Below are positions 1 to 7,689 of a stretch of DNA of 64,000 nucleotides, one piece after another. Where the stretch lies: NCBI RefSeq assembly GCF_007785775.2, contig NZ_VNIK02000014.1, positions 1 to 64,000 of the forward strand, written 5' to 3'. Numbering within the stretch: the stretch's first letter is position 1; each line of letters begins with the position of its first letter. The stretch is from Flagellimonas hadalis (GTDB lineage: Bacteria; Bacteroidota; Bacteroidia; Flavobacteriales; Flavobacteriaceae). Made by a program: the position numbers and the translations under genes. Below the pieces are notes generated by a model. The model saw nothing but the letters and a program-made list of their open reading frames with translations, was not told where the DNA came from and did not search any database.

Positions 1-282
1 TTCTTCAAGGAAGGTGGAGGAAACTTTACCATTACCAACTTCTACACCAGCGGTATTGATCTTGGTGTAATGGTGACCGATACCGATACAGCTGCAGCTG
101 CGCGTATCGAAAATGGAGATTTGTCCATCAACCCAATTCAGTTCGATGCACCAGCAATGGGCTTTTTGGCCACTGATTATGCTGGTCTGAACCTTAGCTT
201 CTACACTGAAGGTGACAATACAGGAGCCGGCAATGGTGCCGACCAACCTGATTGGGCCGCAGATTGGACCATAGGTTTCTAA
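1..282 (+). CDS. C-terminal fragment of an unidentified, probably exported protein
   Basis: The reading frame is open from base 1 to the TAA at 280-282, so the last 93 residues of a longer protein are present and its start lies outside the window. The fragment is rich in Asp, Asn, Gly, Ala and aromatic residues, has no cysteine and ends in WTIGF, which fits a beta-rich exported protein. It has no T9SS sorting signature. I do not recognise the family. A strong terminator follows 25 bases later, so this is the last gene of its transcript. Confidence 0.7.
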   Translation, partial: FFKEGGGNFTITNFYTSGIDLGVMVTDTDTAAAARIENGDLSINPIQFDAPAMGFLATDYAGLNLSFYTEGDNTGAGNGADQPDWAADWTIGF

Positions 283-306
283 TACGAAAACAGTTTATAA
301 GTTAGC

Positions 307-338
307 GAAGCCCCCGGTCATTCGGGGGCTTCTTTTTT
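307..338 (+). terminator. Rho-independent terminator
   Basis: A perfect 10-bp stem (GAAGCCCCCG / CGGGGGCTTC) with a 6-nt loop is followed by six T. It ends the transcript of the partial gene at the window edge. Confidence 0.9.
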
Positions 339-401
339 GCATTTTATCGAAAAGTAACCTCTTATTCATCAAACGGTTACTCAACCGCATTGCATTTTTT
401 A

Positions 402-409
402 TATATTTG
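402..409 (+). promoter_or_regulatory. Bacteroidota -7 box TATATTTG
   Basis: Exact match to TAnnTTTG, 28 nt before the ATG at 438. No clear -33 TTG is present. It directly abuts the sigma-54-like site at 410-425. Confidence 0.55.
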
Positions 410-425
410 TGGCACAGCCTTTGCC
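410..425 (+). promoter_or_regulatory. Candidate sigma-54 promoter (-24/-12)
   Basis: TGGCAC-N5-TTGC matches the sigma-54 consensus at every core base, with GG (411-412) and GC (423-424) separated by the required 10 nt. The start site would fall near 436, immediately before the ATG at 438. A sigma-54 activator gene exists at 46426-47766, so the machinery is present in this genome. Confidence 0.5.
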
Positions 426-437
426 GTAAATGAATAT

Positions 438-749
438 ATGAAACACTTTTACCTTGTTGCCCTTCTTTTTGTCTGTGCCCTTGGATTTTCACAAGAAAAT
501 GCCCAAGGAAGTGCGGATATTGAAGGTTTCAAGCTGTATCCCAACCCTGTTACACAAGGCAAGGTCTATATCGAGACCAAACTGAATTCCCCAAAAAAAA
601 TCCTCGTCTTTGACGTTTTGGGCACCCAGGTCATTGAGACCACACTTTTGGGCAAGGAACTCAACCTTTCCAATTTGGACAAAGGGGTGTATATCCTTAG
701 GGTTTTCGAGAACAACAAAGTAGCCACCAGAAAGCTCATTGTCAAGTAG
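438..749 (+). CDS. Stand-alone T9SS type A sorting-domain protein (first of a tandem pair)
   Basis: 103 residues. An N-terminal signal peptide (about residues 1-19, ending GFSQ) is followed almost at once by a T9SS type A C-terminal sorting domain. Typical features are GFKLYPNPV near residue 30, the VFDVLG block, LDKGVYILRV, and a terminal basic KLIVK. In known T9SS cargo this domain directs outer-membrane translocation and attachment of a passenger domain; here no passenger is present. The ATG at 438 is chosen because the signal peptide begins there; an upstream in-frame extension to 390 would place non-hydrophobic residues before it. The neighbour at 897 is a paralogue. Function is unknown: it may be a processed cell-surface peptide, a decoy, or the remnant of a larger cargo. 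Confidence 0.85.
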   Translation: MKHFYLVALLFVCALGFSQENAQGSADIEGFKLYPNPVTQGKVYIETKLNSPKKILVFDVLGTQVIETTLLGKELNLSNLDKGVYILRVFENNKVATRKLIVK

Positions 750-896
750 TTTACCCCTATTTGAACGGCTTTAACAGCAGCCAGACCACAGTTTTTACCC
801 TTTTACCTACACAATTATTGCTTTCACAACATTTTGTAGTCCTTTTATAGGTGTTTATCTACTTTTACCCTGCGCATATACCCCAAATCAGCATTT

Positions 897-1220
897 ATGA
901 AGAAAATCTACTTTGTCTTTCTTATGGCCTTACCCTTACTCACTTACGGTCAAGAACTGGTCAGTGTAAATACTGAGCCGGTGCAGGAACTCAAGGGATT
1001 TAAAATGTATCCCAACCCAGCGTACGGGGATGAAGTGTATATTACCACGGAATCCAACGGTACCAAGCAAATCAAGGTCTATGATGTTTTTGGAGAGGTT
1101 GTGCTCACCGACAGGATCACCACCAACACTTTGGACATCTCACGGCTCGTTCCCGGTGTATACGTGCTCCAAGTAACCGAAGAAAAGAAAACCATGACCC
1201 GAAAATTGGTCATCAAATAA
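897..1220 (+). CDS. Stand-alone T9SS type A sorting-domain protein (second copy)
   Basis: 107 residues with the same layout as the gene at 438. There is a signal peptide (residues 1-19, ending TYGQ), a short linker and one type A sorting domain with GFKMYPNPA, VYDVFGEVV, PGVYVLQV and a C-terminal RKLVIK. The two mature proteins align end to end without gaps of note but differ at many positions, so the duplication is old or they diverged fast. No cargo domain exists. A terminator at 1237 ends the transcript. The 147-bp gap to the first copy holds AT-rich DNA and a TACTTTTA element near 860, a weak match to the -7 box. Confidence 0.85.
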   Translation: MKKIYFVFLMALPLLTYGQELVSVNTEPVQELKGFKMYPNPAYGDEVYITTESNGTKQIKVYDVFGEVVLTDRITTNTLDISRLVPGVYVLQVTEEKKTMTRKLVIK

Positions 1221-1236
1221 AAAACACTTTCTTTCG

Positions 1237-1267
1237 AAGCCTCTTCCAAAAGGGGCTTTTTATTTTT
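1237..1267 (+). terminator. Rho-independent terminator
   Basis: A 9-bp stem AAGCCTCTT / AAGGGGCTT (one G-T pair) with loop CCAA is followed by a T-rich tract. The T tract runs into the promoter of the next gene. Confidence 0.8.
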
Positions 1268-1270
1268 GGG

Positions 1271-1278
1271 TACTTTTG
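1271..1278 (+). promoter_or_regulatory. -7 box TACTTTTG, 6 nt before ATG
   Basis: Exact TAnnTTTG. The ATG at 1285 follows after only six bases, so transcription should begin at or next to the start codon (leaderless mRNA). Confidence 0.65.
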
Positions 1279-1284
1279 TGGCCC

Positions 1285-2271
1285 ATGGACACCAATAATT
1301 TTCAGCAGGTTTTTTCCATTTCAAACACCACTGGGTTTGAAGATATGGCATTGGATATCTTTAGCTTTCAATATGCCAATAATAAGGTCTATGGAAAGTA
1401 TTGCGACCATCTGGGAAAATCCCCCACAACTGTGTCCAGCCTTTCGGAAATTCCCTTTTTGCCCATTTCTTTTTTCAAGACACACCGCGTAGTGTCCACC
1501 AAAAAAGCACCAGAGACCATTTTTGAGAGCAGCGGAACCACCCAGAGTACGACCAGCAAACATTATGTACCTCATCTCACCATGTATGAACAGAGTTTTT
1601 TGAAAGGCTTTTCCACGTTCTATGGCAATCCAGAGGAATACTGCATCTTGGCCTTGTTGCCCGCCTATCTGGAACGGGAAGGCTCATCGCTCATCCATAT
1701 GGTGAACGAACTTATTTTGCGTTCGGGCCATCCGCATAGCGGGTTCTACCTCAACAATTTGGAAGAACTCCACCAAAAACTCACGGAACTGGAACAGAAA
1801 GGGACCAAAACCTTGCTCATCGGGGTTTCCTTTGCCCTCTTGGACCTGGCCGAACAATATCCTCTACCGTTAAAACATACCATCTTCATGGAAACCGGGG
1901 GGATGAAAGGACGGAGAAAGGAACTGATCCGGGAAGAGCTGCACGCCATCTTGAAAAAAGCCTTTGACGTCCCCAAGATACATTCCGAATATGGGATGAC
2001 GGAACTCTTGTCCCAGGCCTATTCCGATGGTGACGGACTGTTCCGCACACCCCCATGGATGAAAGTACTGGCACGTGATACCGAAGATCCCTTGAGCATG
2101 CAGCCCACTGGAAAAACCGGCGGCATCAATGTCATCGATCTTGCCAATGCCTACTCCTGCTCTTTCATTGCTACACAAGACCTTGGAAAAACATACCCTG
2201 ATGGCTCTTTTGAGATTTTGGGCCGCTTTGACAGCTCCGATATCCGGGGCTGTAATTTGATGGTCCTCTGA
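1285..2271 (+). CDS. LuxE-like acyl-protein synthetase / acyltransferase family protein
   Basis: 328 residues, of the acyl-protein synthetase (LuxE) superfamily within the adenylate-forming enzymes. An ESSGTTQS segment near residue 80 resembles the Ser/Thr/Gly-rich phosphate-binding loop. ETGGMKGRRKEL near 210 and EYGMTELLSQAY near 240 match the conserved E-x-G-x-T-E core of adenylating enzymes, and LGRFDSSDIRGC closes the protein. The family activates acyl groups; in Bacteroidota it often lies near lipid or surface-polymer genes, but its substrate is unknown. The ATG at 1285 is preferred over an upstream TTG at 1276 because the -7 box occupies 1271-1278. It stands alone between the sorting-domain pair and a DUF3857 protein. 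Confidence 0.75.
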   Translation: MDTNNFQQVFSISNTTGFEDMALDIFSFQYANNKVYGKYCDHLGKSPTTVSSLSEIPFLPISFFKTHRVVSTKKAPETIFESSGTTQSTTSKHYVPHLTMYEQSFLKGFSTFYGNPEEYCILALLPAYLEREGSSLIHMVNELILRSGHPHSGFYLNNLEELHQKLTELEQKGTKTLLIGVSFALLDLAEQYPLPLKHTIFMETGGMKGRRKELIREELHAILKKAFDVPKIHSEYGMTELLSQAYSDGDGLFRTPPWMKVLARDTEDPLSMQPTGKTGGINVIDLANAYSCSFIATQDLGKTYPDGSFEILGRFDSSDIRGCNLMVL

Positions 2272-2324
2272 TCAATACCAAATATTATGCTATATTTATT
2301 TTTATATAAAAAACCAGCCTACCT

Positions 2325-4850
2325 ATGACCAAGAATTACGGATGCCTTCTGGCCTTTTTTTTGATTCTCTCCCAAGTATATTCCCAAAAGATTGAAAAGC
2401 TGGAACCTCCTAAATGGGTGGAACCTATACTGATTGAAAACCACGACAACAAATCGGAAAATGGAGCCTTTAAGTATTTGCTTCTGGATTTCCAATACAA
2501 CATTGAAACGGAAGAAGCCTTCGACCACTATGCCATACAGGTTTTCAACAGTGAAGGAATACAAGAGTTCTCGGACATCAGTATTTCATATGACCCCACA
2601 TACCAATCCTTGGTCTTTAACTCCATCAATGTAGTGAGGAATGGACAAAAAATAGACAAACTTACAGAAAGCAACATCAATACCTTCCAGAGAGAAACCA
2701 ACTTGGAGCGCTCTTTATACGATGGGTCCATTACCGCAGTGGTCAACCTAACCGATGTCCGAAAAAATGACATCATTGAATATTCCTATACCATCAAGGG
2801 CTTCAACCCTATCAACCAAGGCAATTTTTCCACGGTTTTTTACCAACAATATACTTCTCCGGTAGATAGGATATACAATCGGGTCATATCTCCCAAGAAA
2901 ACCCCGATATATTATAAGTTGTTGAACAATGCCCCTGCTCCTACCATAAGTGAATCGGCAACCCATTCAGCTCATGTCTGGGATACGGATGGAACGGATT
3001 ATTTCCAATATGACATCAATGTACCCTACTGGGCCAACTACCAAAAACGGGCATCCATATCCACCTTTAAGGACTGGGAAACCCTTACCGAGTTGATCCA
3101 ACCACTTTACACAACAAGTTCCGAAAAGCTGACCGGACCTTGGGAAAAGGGATCCAACGAAGAAGAGACCATTTTGGATTTGATACGCTTTGTACAGGAC
3201 GATGTAAGGTATCTCGGTTTTGAATCGGGAATAGGGGCCTACAAACCACATAAACCATCGAAGGTGTTGCAACAACGCTATGGGGATTGCAAGGACAAAT
3301 CCCTCCTGTTGGTGAACCTATTGCAGAATGCAGGCGTTACTTCGTATCCATTTTTGGTAAATACAGAATCCGGTGAATTATTGGGTGATCTTCTACCTGG
3401 CCTCAACCTATTCAATCATTGCATTGTCTATTTTGAGCATGGGAACAAATCATACTTCGTGGACCCAACCATGACCAACCAAGGAGGGGACCTTGACAAC
3501 CTGGCTTTGCCACAATATGGTGAAGGTTTACTATTGAAACCCAATAGCAATGCCCTGACAAGGATTCCCAAAAACCCAATTGTCCCAAGGGTAAAGGTGG
3601 AGGAGACCATCACCACGGATTCCATCGGGGGCGGTGCGCTTTTTTTGGTGAAGACCACTTACACCGGTAGTAAGGCCGATTACATGCGGGACTATTTCAA
3701 ATCGAATACCCAAGAAAGCATAAACAATGAATTTGTAAACTATTATAGTAGTATTTACCCAAGCATTCAATCGGCCCAACCCATAGTTTTTTCAGATGAT
3801 GACCGCAGCAATCATAATGAGGTCGTGATCGAGGAGTATTACAACATTCCCGATTTTTGGATAAAGGATGAAGATACTGGCCTGTTCACGTGTGAAACCC
3901 ACCCTTTGGTGCTCCAAAATCTTATAAACTATACAAATTCACCACAGAGGACCATGCCTTATTACTTGGGTGAACCCTACGAATTTGAACAGGAAACTTC
4001 GATTGCCCTTCCCGATTATTGGAACATTTTGGACAGTGAATTTTACAGTGAAAAGGAAAGCTATAGTTATTCAAAAAATGTACGCGCGGTGGGAAGGACC
4101 ATTGTTGTAAAACACAACTACGACCTTAAACAAAATTTCATAGACCCTTCACTTGTGACCACCTTTTTGAAGGACCATGAAAAAATAAACGATCAGATTG
4201 CATACCAATTGTCGCACATGGGAGGTGCTTTAGCAGATGAATCTGGATTGAGCACAACATCTATTGTCATAACGCTTGTACTACTGGCACTCTTTATTTT
4301 TGGCGCAAAGAAGATCCATGACAACTACAACCCCAAACCCCAATCGGACCAAAACCTGAACATTGGCGGCTGGCTTGTCCTACCAGGAATTGGTTTGGTG
4401 CTATCCCCTTTCCTTCTGCTTTTCCAAATTGGTTCGCAAGGTTATTTTGATAAAGGAGTGTGGTCCCTCTTCAAAAATGCAGGATACGAGAATGCCAATG
4501 TCTTGACATTGTTCCTGGGTTTTGAACTGACCATGAATATCGCTTTATTCGTATTTGCCGTCTTGCTCATCGTCCTTTATTTTAAAAAACGTACCAGCTT
4601 CCCCAAATTGATCATCATCATGTATGCCTCAAGTTTTCTTTTTCCTATTTTGGACCTCGTCCTCTACAACGTCCTATTCCCAAAAGAGTTGATGGATGCT
4701 GCAGATGACCAAGAAACTTATACCCAGATTGTGAGAAGCTTTATAAGTGCGGCCATATGGATCCCTTATTTTCTGGTTTCGGAAAGGGTAAAGAATACCT
4801 TCACGAACATTCACGAGACAGCAATTAAGGAAGAAGTGGTACAAGCATAA
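2325..4850 (+). CDS. DUF3857 / transglutaminase-like / DUF2569 membrane protein
   Basis: 841 residues in three parts. After a signal peptide (residues 1-20, ending VYSQ) comes a DUF3857 region to about residue 265. A transglutaminase-like core follows at about 270-400: Cys in YGDCKDKS, His in LFNHCIVY and Asp in YFVDPT give a plausible Cys-His-Asp triad. A mixed region ends at about 645. The C-terminal third has at least five membrane segments, and one begins with GGWLVLPGIGLVLSP, the hallmark of DUF2569. The active-site domain should therefore be periplasmic and tethered to the inner membrane. The substrate is unknown. The combination with DUF2569 suggests a fused partner of the DUF3857 proteins common in this phylum. 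Confidence 0.8.
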   Translation: MTKNYGCLLAFFLILSQVYSQKIEKLEPPKWVEPILIENHDNKSENGAFKYLLLDFQYNIETEEAFDHYAIQVFNSEGIQEFSDISISYDPTYQSLVFNSINVVRNGQKIDKLTESNINTFQRETNLERSLYDGSITAVVNLTDVRKNDIIEYSYTIKGFNPINQGNFSTVFYQQYTSPVDRIYNRVISPKKTPIYYKLLNNAPAPTISESATHSAHVWDTDGTDYFQYDINVPYWANYQKRASISTFKDWETLTELIQPLYTTSSEKLTGPWEKGSNEEETILDLIRFVQDDVRYLGFESGIGAYKPHKPSKVLQQRYGDCKDKSLLLVNLLQNAGVTSYPFLVNTESGELLGDLLPGLNLFNHCIVYFEHGNKSYFVDPTMTNQGGDLDNLALPQYGEGLLLKPNSNALTRIPKNPIVPRVKVEETITTDSIGGGALFLVKTTYTGSKADYMRDYFKSNTQESINNEFVNYYSSIYPSIQSAQPIVFSDDDRSNHNEVVIEEYYNIPDFWIKDEDTGLFTCETHPLVLQNLINYTNSPQRTMPYYLGEPYEFEQETSIALPDYWNILDSEFYSEKESYSYSKNVRAVGRTIVVKHNYDLKQNFIDPSLVTTFLKDHEKINDQIAYQLSHMGGALADESGLSTTSIVITLVLLALFIFGAKKIHDNYNPKPQSDQNLNIGGWLVLPGIGLVLSPFLLLFQIGSQGYFDKGVWSLFKNAGYENANVLTLFLGFELTMNIALFVFAVLLIVLYFKKRTSFPKLIIIMYASSFLFPILDLVLYNVLFPKELMDAADDQETYTQIVRSFISAAIWIPYFLVSERVKNTFTNIHETAIKEEVVQA

Positions 4851-4887
4851 TAACCAAAAAGCCATCTAAAAGATGGCTTTTTGGTTA
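4851..4887. terminator. Bidirectional terminator overlapping the tyrS stop codon
   Basis: A perfect 17-bp inverted repeat (4851-4867 and 4871-4887) with loop AAA carries A/T runs on both sides, so it works in both directions. It starts right after the TAA at 4848-4850. Its right arm contains the complement of the tyrS stop codon (4885-4887). Confidence 0.9.
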
Positions 4888-6180
4888 TTCGACTACCAGT
4901 ACAAAATAATTTTTCTTGCCCCGTTGGAGCAACACAAACTTATTGTTGATCAGGTCATCTTGGGTGATCACGTATTCCTCATCTACCTTCTCCTTGTTCA
5001 CCGAAATGGATTTCTGTTTCAGTTCCCTTCGGGCCTCCCCGTTTGACCCCAAAAAGTTGGTCTTGGCGGCCAAGGCACCGATCATGTCCAGCCCAGGCTC
5101 AAGTTCACTTTTGGAAATCTGTGCCTGGGGTACGCCTTCAAAGACATCCAAAAAGGTCTTCTCGTTCAATTTTTTCAAATCTTCGGAGGTCGACTTCCCA
5201 AAAAGGATATCACTTGCCTTGATGGCATTTTCCAGCTCCTCTTTGGAGTGCACCATGGTCGTGATCTCTTCGGCCAGTTTCTTTTGAAGCGTCCTCAAAT
5301 GGGGAGCTTCCGTGTGGGCCGTTACCAAGTCCTCTATTTCCTTTTGATCCAAAAAGGTGAATATCTTGATATATTTTTCAGCATCCTCATCCGAAGTGTT
5401 CAGCCAATATTGGTAGAATTTGTACGGCGATGTCCTTTCTGCATCCAACCAAACATTGCCGCCTTCGGTCTTACCAAATTTGGTCCCATCCGCCTTGGTG
5501 ATCAATGGACAGGTCAGTGCAAACCCCTTTCCTCCACCAATTCTGCGGATCAGTTCCGTTCCCGTGGTGATGTTGCCCCATTGGTCGCTTCCCCCCATTT
5601 GAAGGGTACAGTCATGATTTTGGAACAGGTAGAGAAAATCATACCCCTGGACCAATTGATAGGTGAATTCGGTAAAGGACATTCCTTCCTTCGCATCCGA
5701 AGAAAGTCGTTTCTTCACGGAATCCTTGGCCATCATATAGTTCACCGTGATGTGCTTCCCAACATCCCTGATAAATCCAAGGAACGAAAAGTCCTTCATC
5801 CAATCGTAATTGTTCACCAAAACGGCAGAATTGGGTGCCTTGCTCTCAAAATCAAGAAAACGGGCCAACTGCCCCTTGATCGCCTCTTGATTGTGCCGAA
5901 GGGTCGCTTCATCCAAAAGATTGCGCTCCGCAGATTTTCCGGAAGGATCTCCGATCATTCCCGTGGCACCACCAACGAGTGCATAGGGTTTGTGACCGGC
6001 CAATTGAAAATGCCTCAACATCATCACGCTCACCAAATGGCCGATGTGCAGGGAATCTGCCGTGGGGTCGATACCCACATAGGCGGCCCGCATTCCTTCC
6101 ATAAGATGTTCCTCGGCGCCGGGCATGACATCATGCACCATTCCCCTCCACTGTAGTTCTTGAACAAAATTCTTCGTCAT
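4885..6180 (-). CDS. tyrS: Tyrosyl-tRNA synthetase
   Basis: 431 residues, the normal length for bacterial TyrS. It charges tRNA-Tyr with tyrosine in the cytoplasm. The class I signatures are visible: [11 protein letters not shown] near residue 40 (HIGH motif), the tyrosine-binding stretch [10 protein letters not shown] and GGSDQWGN in the Rossmann core, and KFGKTEGG near 230 (KMSKS equivalent). A C-terminal S4 RNA-binding domain begins around residue 360. The start is the ATG at 6180 with a -7 box 20 nt upstream. It is a single-gene transcript ending in the bidirectional terminator it shares with the convergent neighbour. Confidence 0.97.
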   Translation of the reverse strand: MTKNFVQELQWRGMVHDVMPGAEEHLMEGMRAAYVGIDPTADSLHIGHLVSVMMLRHFQLAGHKPYALVGGATGMIGDPSGKSAERNLLDEATLRHNQEAIKGQLARFLDFESKAPNSAVLVNNYDWMKDFSFLGFIRDVGKHITVNYMMAKDSVKKRLSSDAKEGMSFTEFTYQLVQGYDFLYLFQNHDCTLQMGGSDQWGNITTGTELIRRIGGGKGFALTCPLITKADGTKFGKTEGGNVWLDAERTSPYKFYQYWLNTSDEDAEKYIKIFTFLDQKEIEDLVTAHTEAPHLRTLQKKLAEEITTMVHSKEELENAIKASDILFGKSTSEDLKKLNEKTFLDVFEGVPQAQISKSELEPGLDMIGALAAKTNFLGSNGEARRELKQKSISVNKEKVDEEYVITQDDLINNKFVLLQRGKKNYFVLVVE

Positions 6181-6200
6181 GGTTGTTTTTTGAATAGGTG

Positions 6201-6208
6201 CAAATATA
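6201..6208 (-). promoter_or_regulatory. -7 box TATATTTG of tyrS
   Basis: Exact TAnnTTTG on the minus strand, 20 nt upstream of the tyrS ATG. The divergent gene at 6264 has its own box at 6252-6259. Confidence 0.65.
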
Positions 6209-6251
6209 AAATGATGTTCCCAGTTCTCTGAATAAATCGGTTACAAATAGG

Positions 6252-6259
6252 TATTTTTA
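6252..6259 (+). promoter_or_regulatory. -7 box variant TATTTTTA, 4 nt before ATG
   Basis: Matches TAnnTTTG except for A at the last base. The ATG at 6264 follows after four bases, the same spacing as at 18240 and 25725, which implies a leaderless mRNA. Confidence 0.5.
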
Positions 6260-6263
6260 CCGC

Positions 6264-7268
6264 ATGATATTGGTTACCGGAGGCACAGGGTTGATTGGTT
6301 CGCACCTACTTTTTCATTTGGCGAAAAATGGGGAGCGGGCAAGGGCCAGTTACAGAACAAAGGAATCCTTGGACAAAGTTGCCAAGGTCTTTGGCTATTA
6401 TGCTGAAAACCCTTCCGAATTGATGGAAAAAATCGAGTGGGTACAGGCCGACATCACCGATATCGGCCAGATGGAGCGGCAGTTTGAGGGCATCAAAAAA
6501 GTGTACCACTGCGCGGCATTGATCTCTTTCGACCCAAAGGATTACAAGACCTTGGAAAAAATCAATGTCGAAGGAACAGCCAATGTGGTCAATCTCTGCC
6601 TAAAACATGGCATCCAAAAACTCTGTTATATCAGTTCCATTGCCGCTATCGGCCCAGCTACCAAGGGAAAGGAAAGCACAGAGGAGAACGAATGGTCGGA
6701 CACCCACGTATCTGTCTACGGACTTACCAAGCGTGATGCCGAGCTCGAGGTCTGGCGAGGGTCGCAAGAAGGTCTTTCCATTGCCATAGTCAATCCGGGA
6801 GTGGTCATTGGGCCCGGTTTCTGGAGGTCGGGCAGCGGTTCTTTTTTCTCCTATGCCGCAAAAGGAAAAAAACACTTTATCCCTGGTGGAACCGGTTTTG
6901 TCACCGTGGACGATGTGGTGAATGCCATGGTACAATTAATGGAATCGGATATCAAGGGCGAACAGTTTATCCTTGTGGGTGAAAATTTGACCTACGGTGC
7001 GCTCTTCCAAAAAATTGCAAAAGGATTGGATGTGGCACCTCCCTCCCAAAAAGTATCTTTCTTTGCATTGGAGTGGTTCTGGCGATTGGATTGGTTACGG
7101 AGCAAGCTGTTGGGAAAAAGGAGAAAACTTCCCAAGGCCGTTGCGAAAGGGCTGTACCATCAGGAACATTACAGTAGCGAAAAAATCAAGAACACCCTCA
7201 ACTTTTCATTTGGCGATCTGGACCAGGCCATCCTTTTTTGCTGCTCCAAATTTAAGGCTCGGGGATAA
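6264..7268 (+). CDS. NAD-dependent epimerase/dehydratase (extended SDR)
   Basis: 334 residues. VTGGTGLIGSHL at the N-terminus is the extended-SDR nucleotide-binding motif. YISSIAAIG gives the catalytic Ser region and VYGLTK (about residues 153-158) gives the Tyr-x-x-x-Lys pair. It resembles the dihydroflavonol reductase/3-beta-HSD branch that Flavobacteriaceae annotate as NAD-dependent epimerase. The substrate cannot be told from sequence. Its 3' end overlaps the convergent DUF4296 gene by 17 bp, with no terminator between. Confidence 0.88.
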   Translation: MILVTGGTGLIGSHLLFHLAKNGERARASYRTKESLDKVAKVFGYYAENPSELMEKIEWVQADITDIGQMERQFEGIKKVYHCAALISFDPKDYKTLEKINVEGTANVVNLCLKHGIQKLCYISSIAAIGPATKGKESTEENEWSDTHVSVYGLTKRDAELEVWRGSQEGLSIAIVNPGVVIGPGFWRSGSGSFFSYAAKGKKHFIPGGTGFVTVDDVVNAMVQLMESDIKGEQFILVGENLTYGALFQKIAKGLDVAPPSQKVSFFALEWFWRLDWLRSKLLGKRRKLPKAVAKGLYHQEHYSSEKIKNTLNFSFGDLDQAILFCCSKFKARG

Positions 7269-7686
7269 TGCTGTCTTTGGGGGTTTTTGCTGACCTTATC
7301 GAATCGCTACGCTTCTCATTGGCCTTGCGTATACTGTCATTTTTTTTCTCGGTTGCTTCTTCCATCGCCTTTTGCCGCATGTCCAGTCTGGTCTCGACCT
7401 CGGTATAAATGGCTTGGTATTCCAAGGGCAGGGATGCGTAATACAGATCGCTCTCCGAAAATTGGGTACTGTCAATCTGGTACTTTTTGTAGAGAAACTC
7501 CATGATATCAATGCCCGTTTCGTCCAATTTGGCACCTATCGTGGTCTTGGTGGCGTTCAAGATGGCCAGGTCGTGGAGAATGTCGACCATTTTTTCCTTC
7601 GGGATAAGGTTCTCCGGCTCTTCCACCACCTTTTCGGCACAGGAAACCACCATCAAAAAAACAAGAAGGAACAACAGCTTTTTCAT
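7252..7686 (-). CDS. DUF4296 lipoprotein
   Basis: 144 residues. The N-terminus is a lipoprotein signal peptide (MVVSC, lipobox Cys at residue 16). The central part has the DUF4296 pattern: a MVDILHDLAILNA helix, then the FLYKKYQIDSTQFSESDLYYAS segment. The tail is charged, repetitive and coiled-coil-like (EKKNDSIRKANEKRSDSIRSA). Function is unknown. It is the last gene of a tight operon (3 nt behind dihydroorotase). Location should be the periplasmic side of a membrane. Confidence 0.82.
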   Translation of the reverse strand: MKKLLFLLVFLMVVSCAEKVVEEPENLIPKEKMVDILHDLAILNATKTTIGAKLDETGIDIMEFLYKKYQIDSTQFSESDLYYASLPLEYQAIYTEVETRLDMRQKAMEEATEKKNDSIRKANEKRSDSIRSAKTPKDSIIPEP

Positions 7687-7689
7687 TTC

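Noticed and set aside
1276..1284. TTG start of the LuxE-like gene
   Set aside because: These bases overlap the -7 promoter box, so the ATG at 1285 is used.
5248..6156. Long plus-strand frame opposite tyrS
   Set aside because: Antisense shadow of a certain gene. Its product has no recognisable domain and a composition unlike the neighbours. The same applies to the long frames opposite dihydroorotase (8023-9030), pckA (13615-14523), the saccharopine dehydrogenase (16462-17409), ald (20287-21192) and the TonB receptor (41883-43127).
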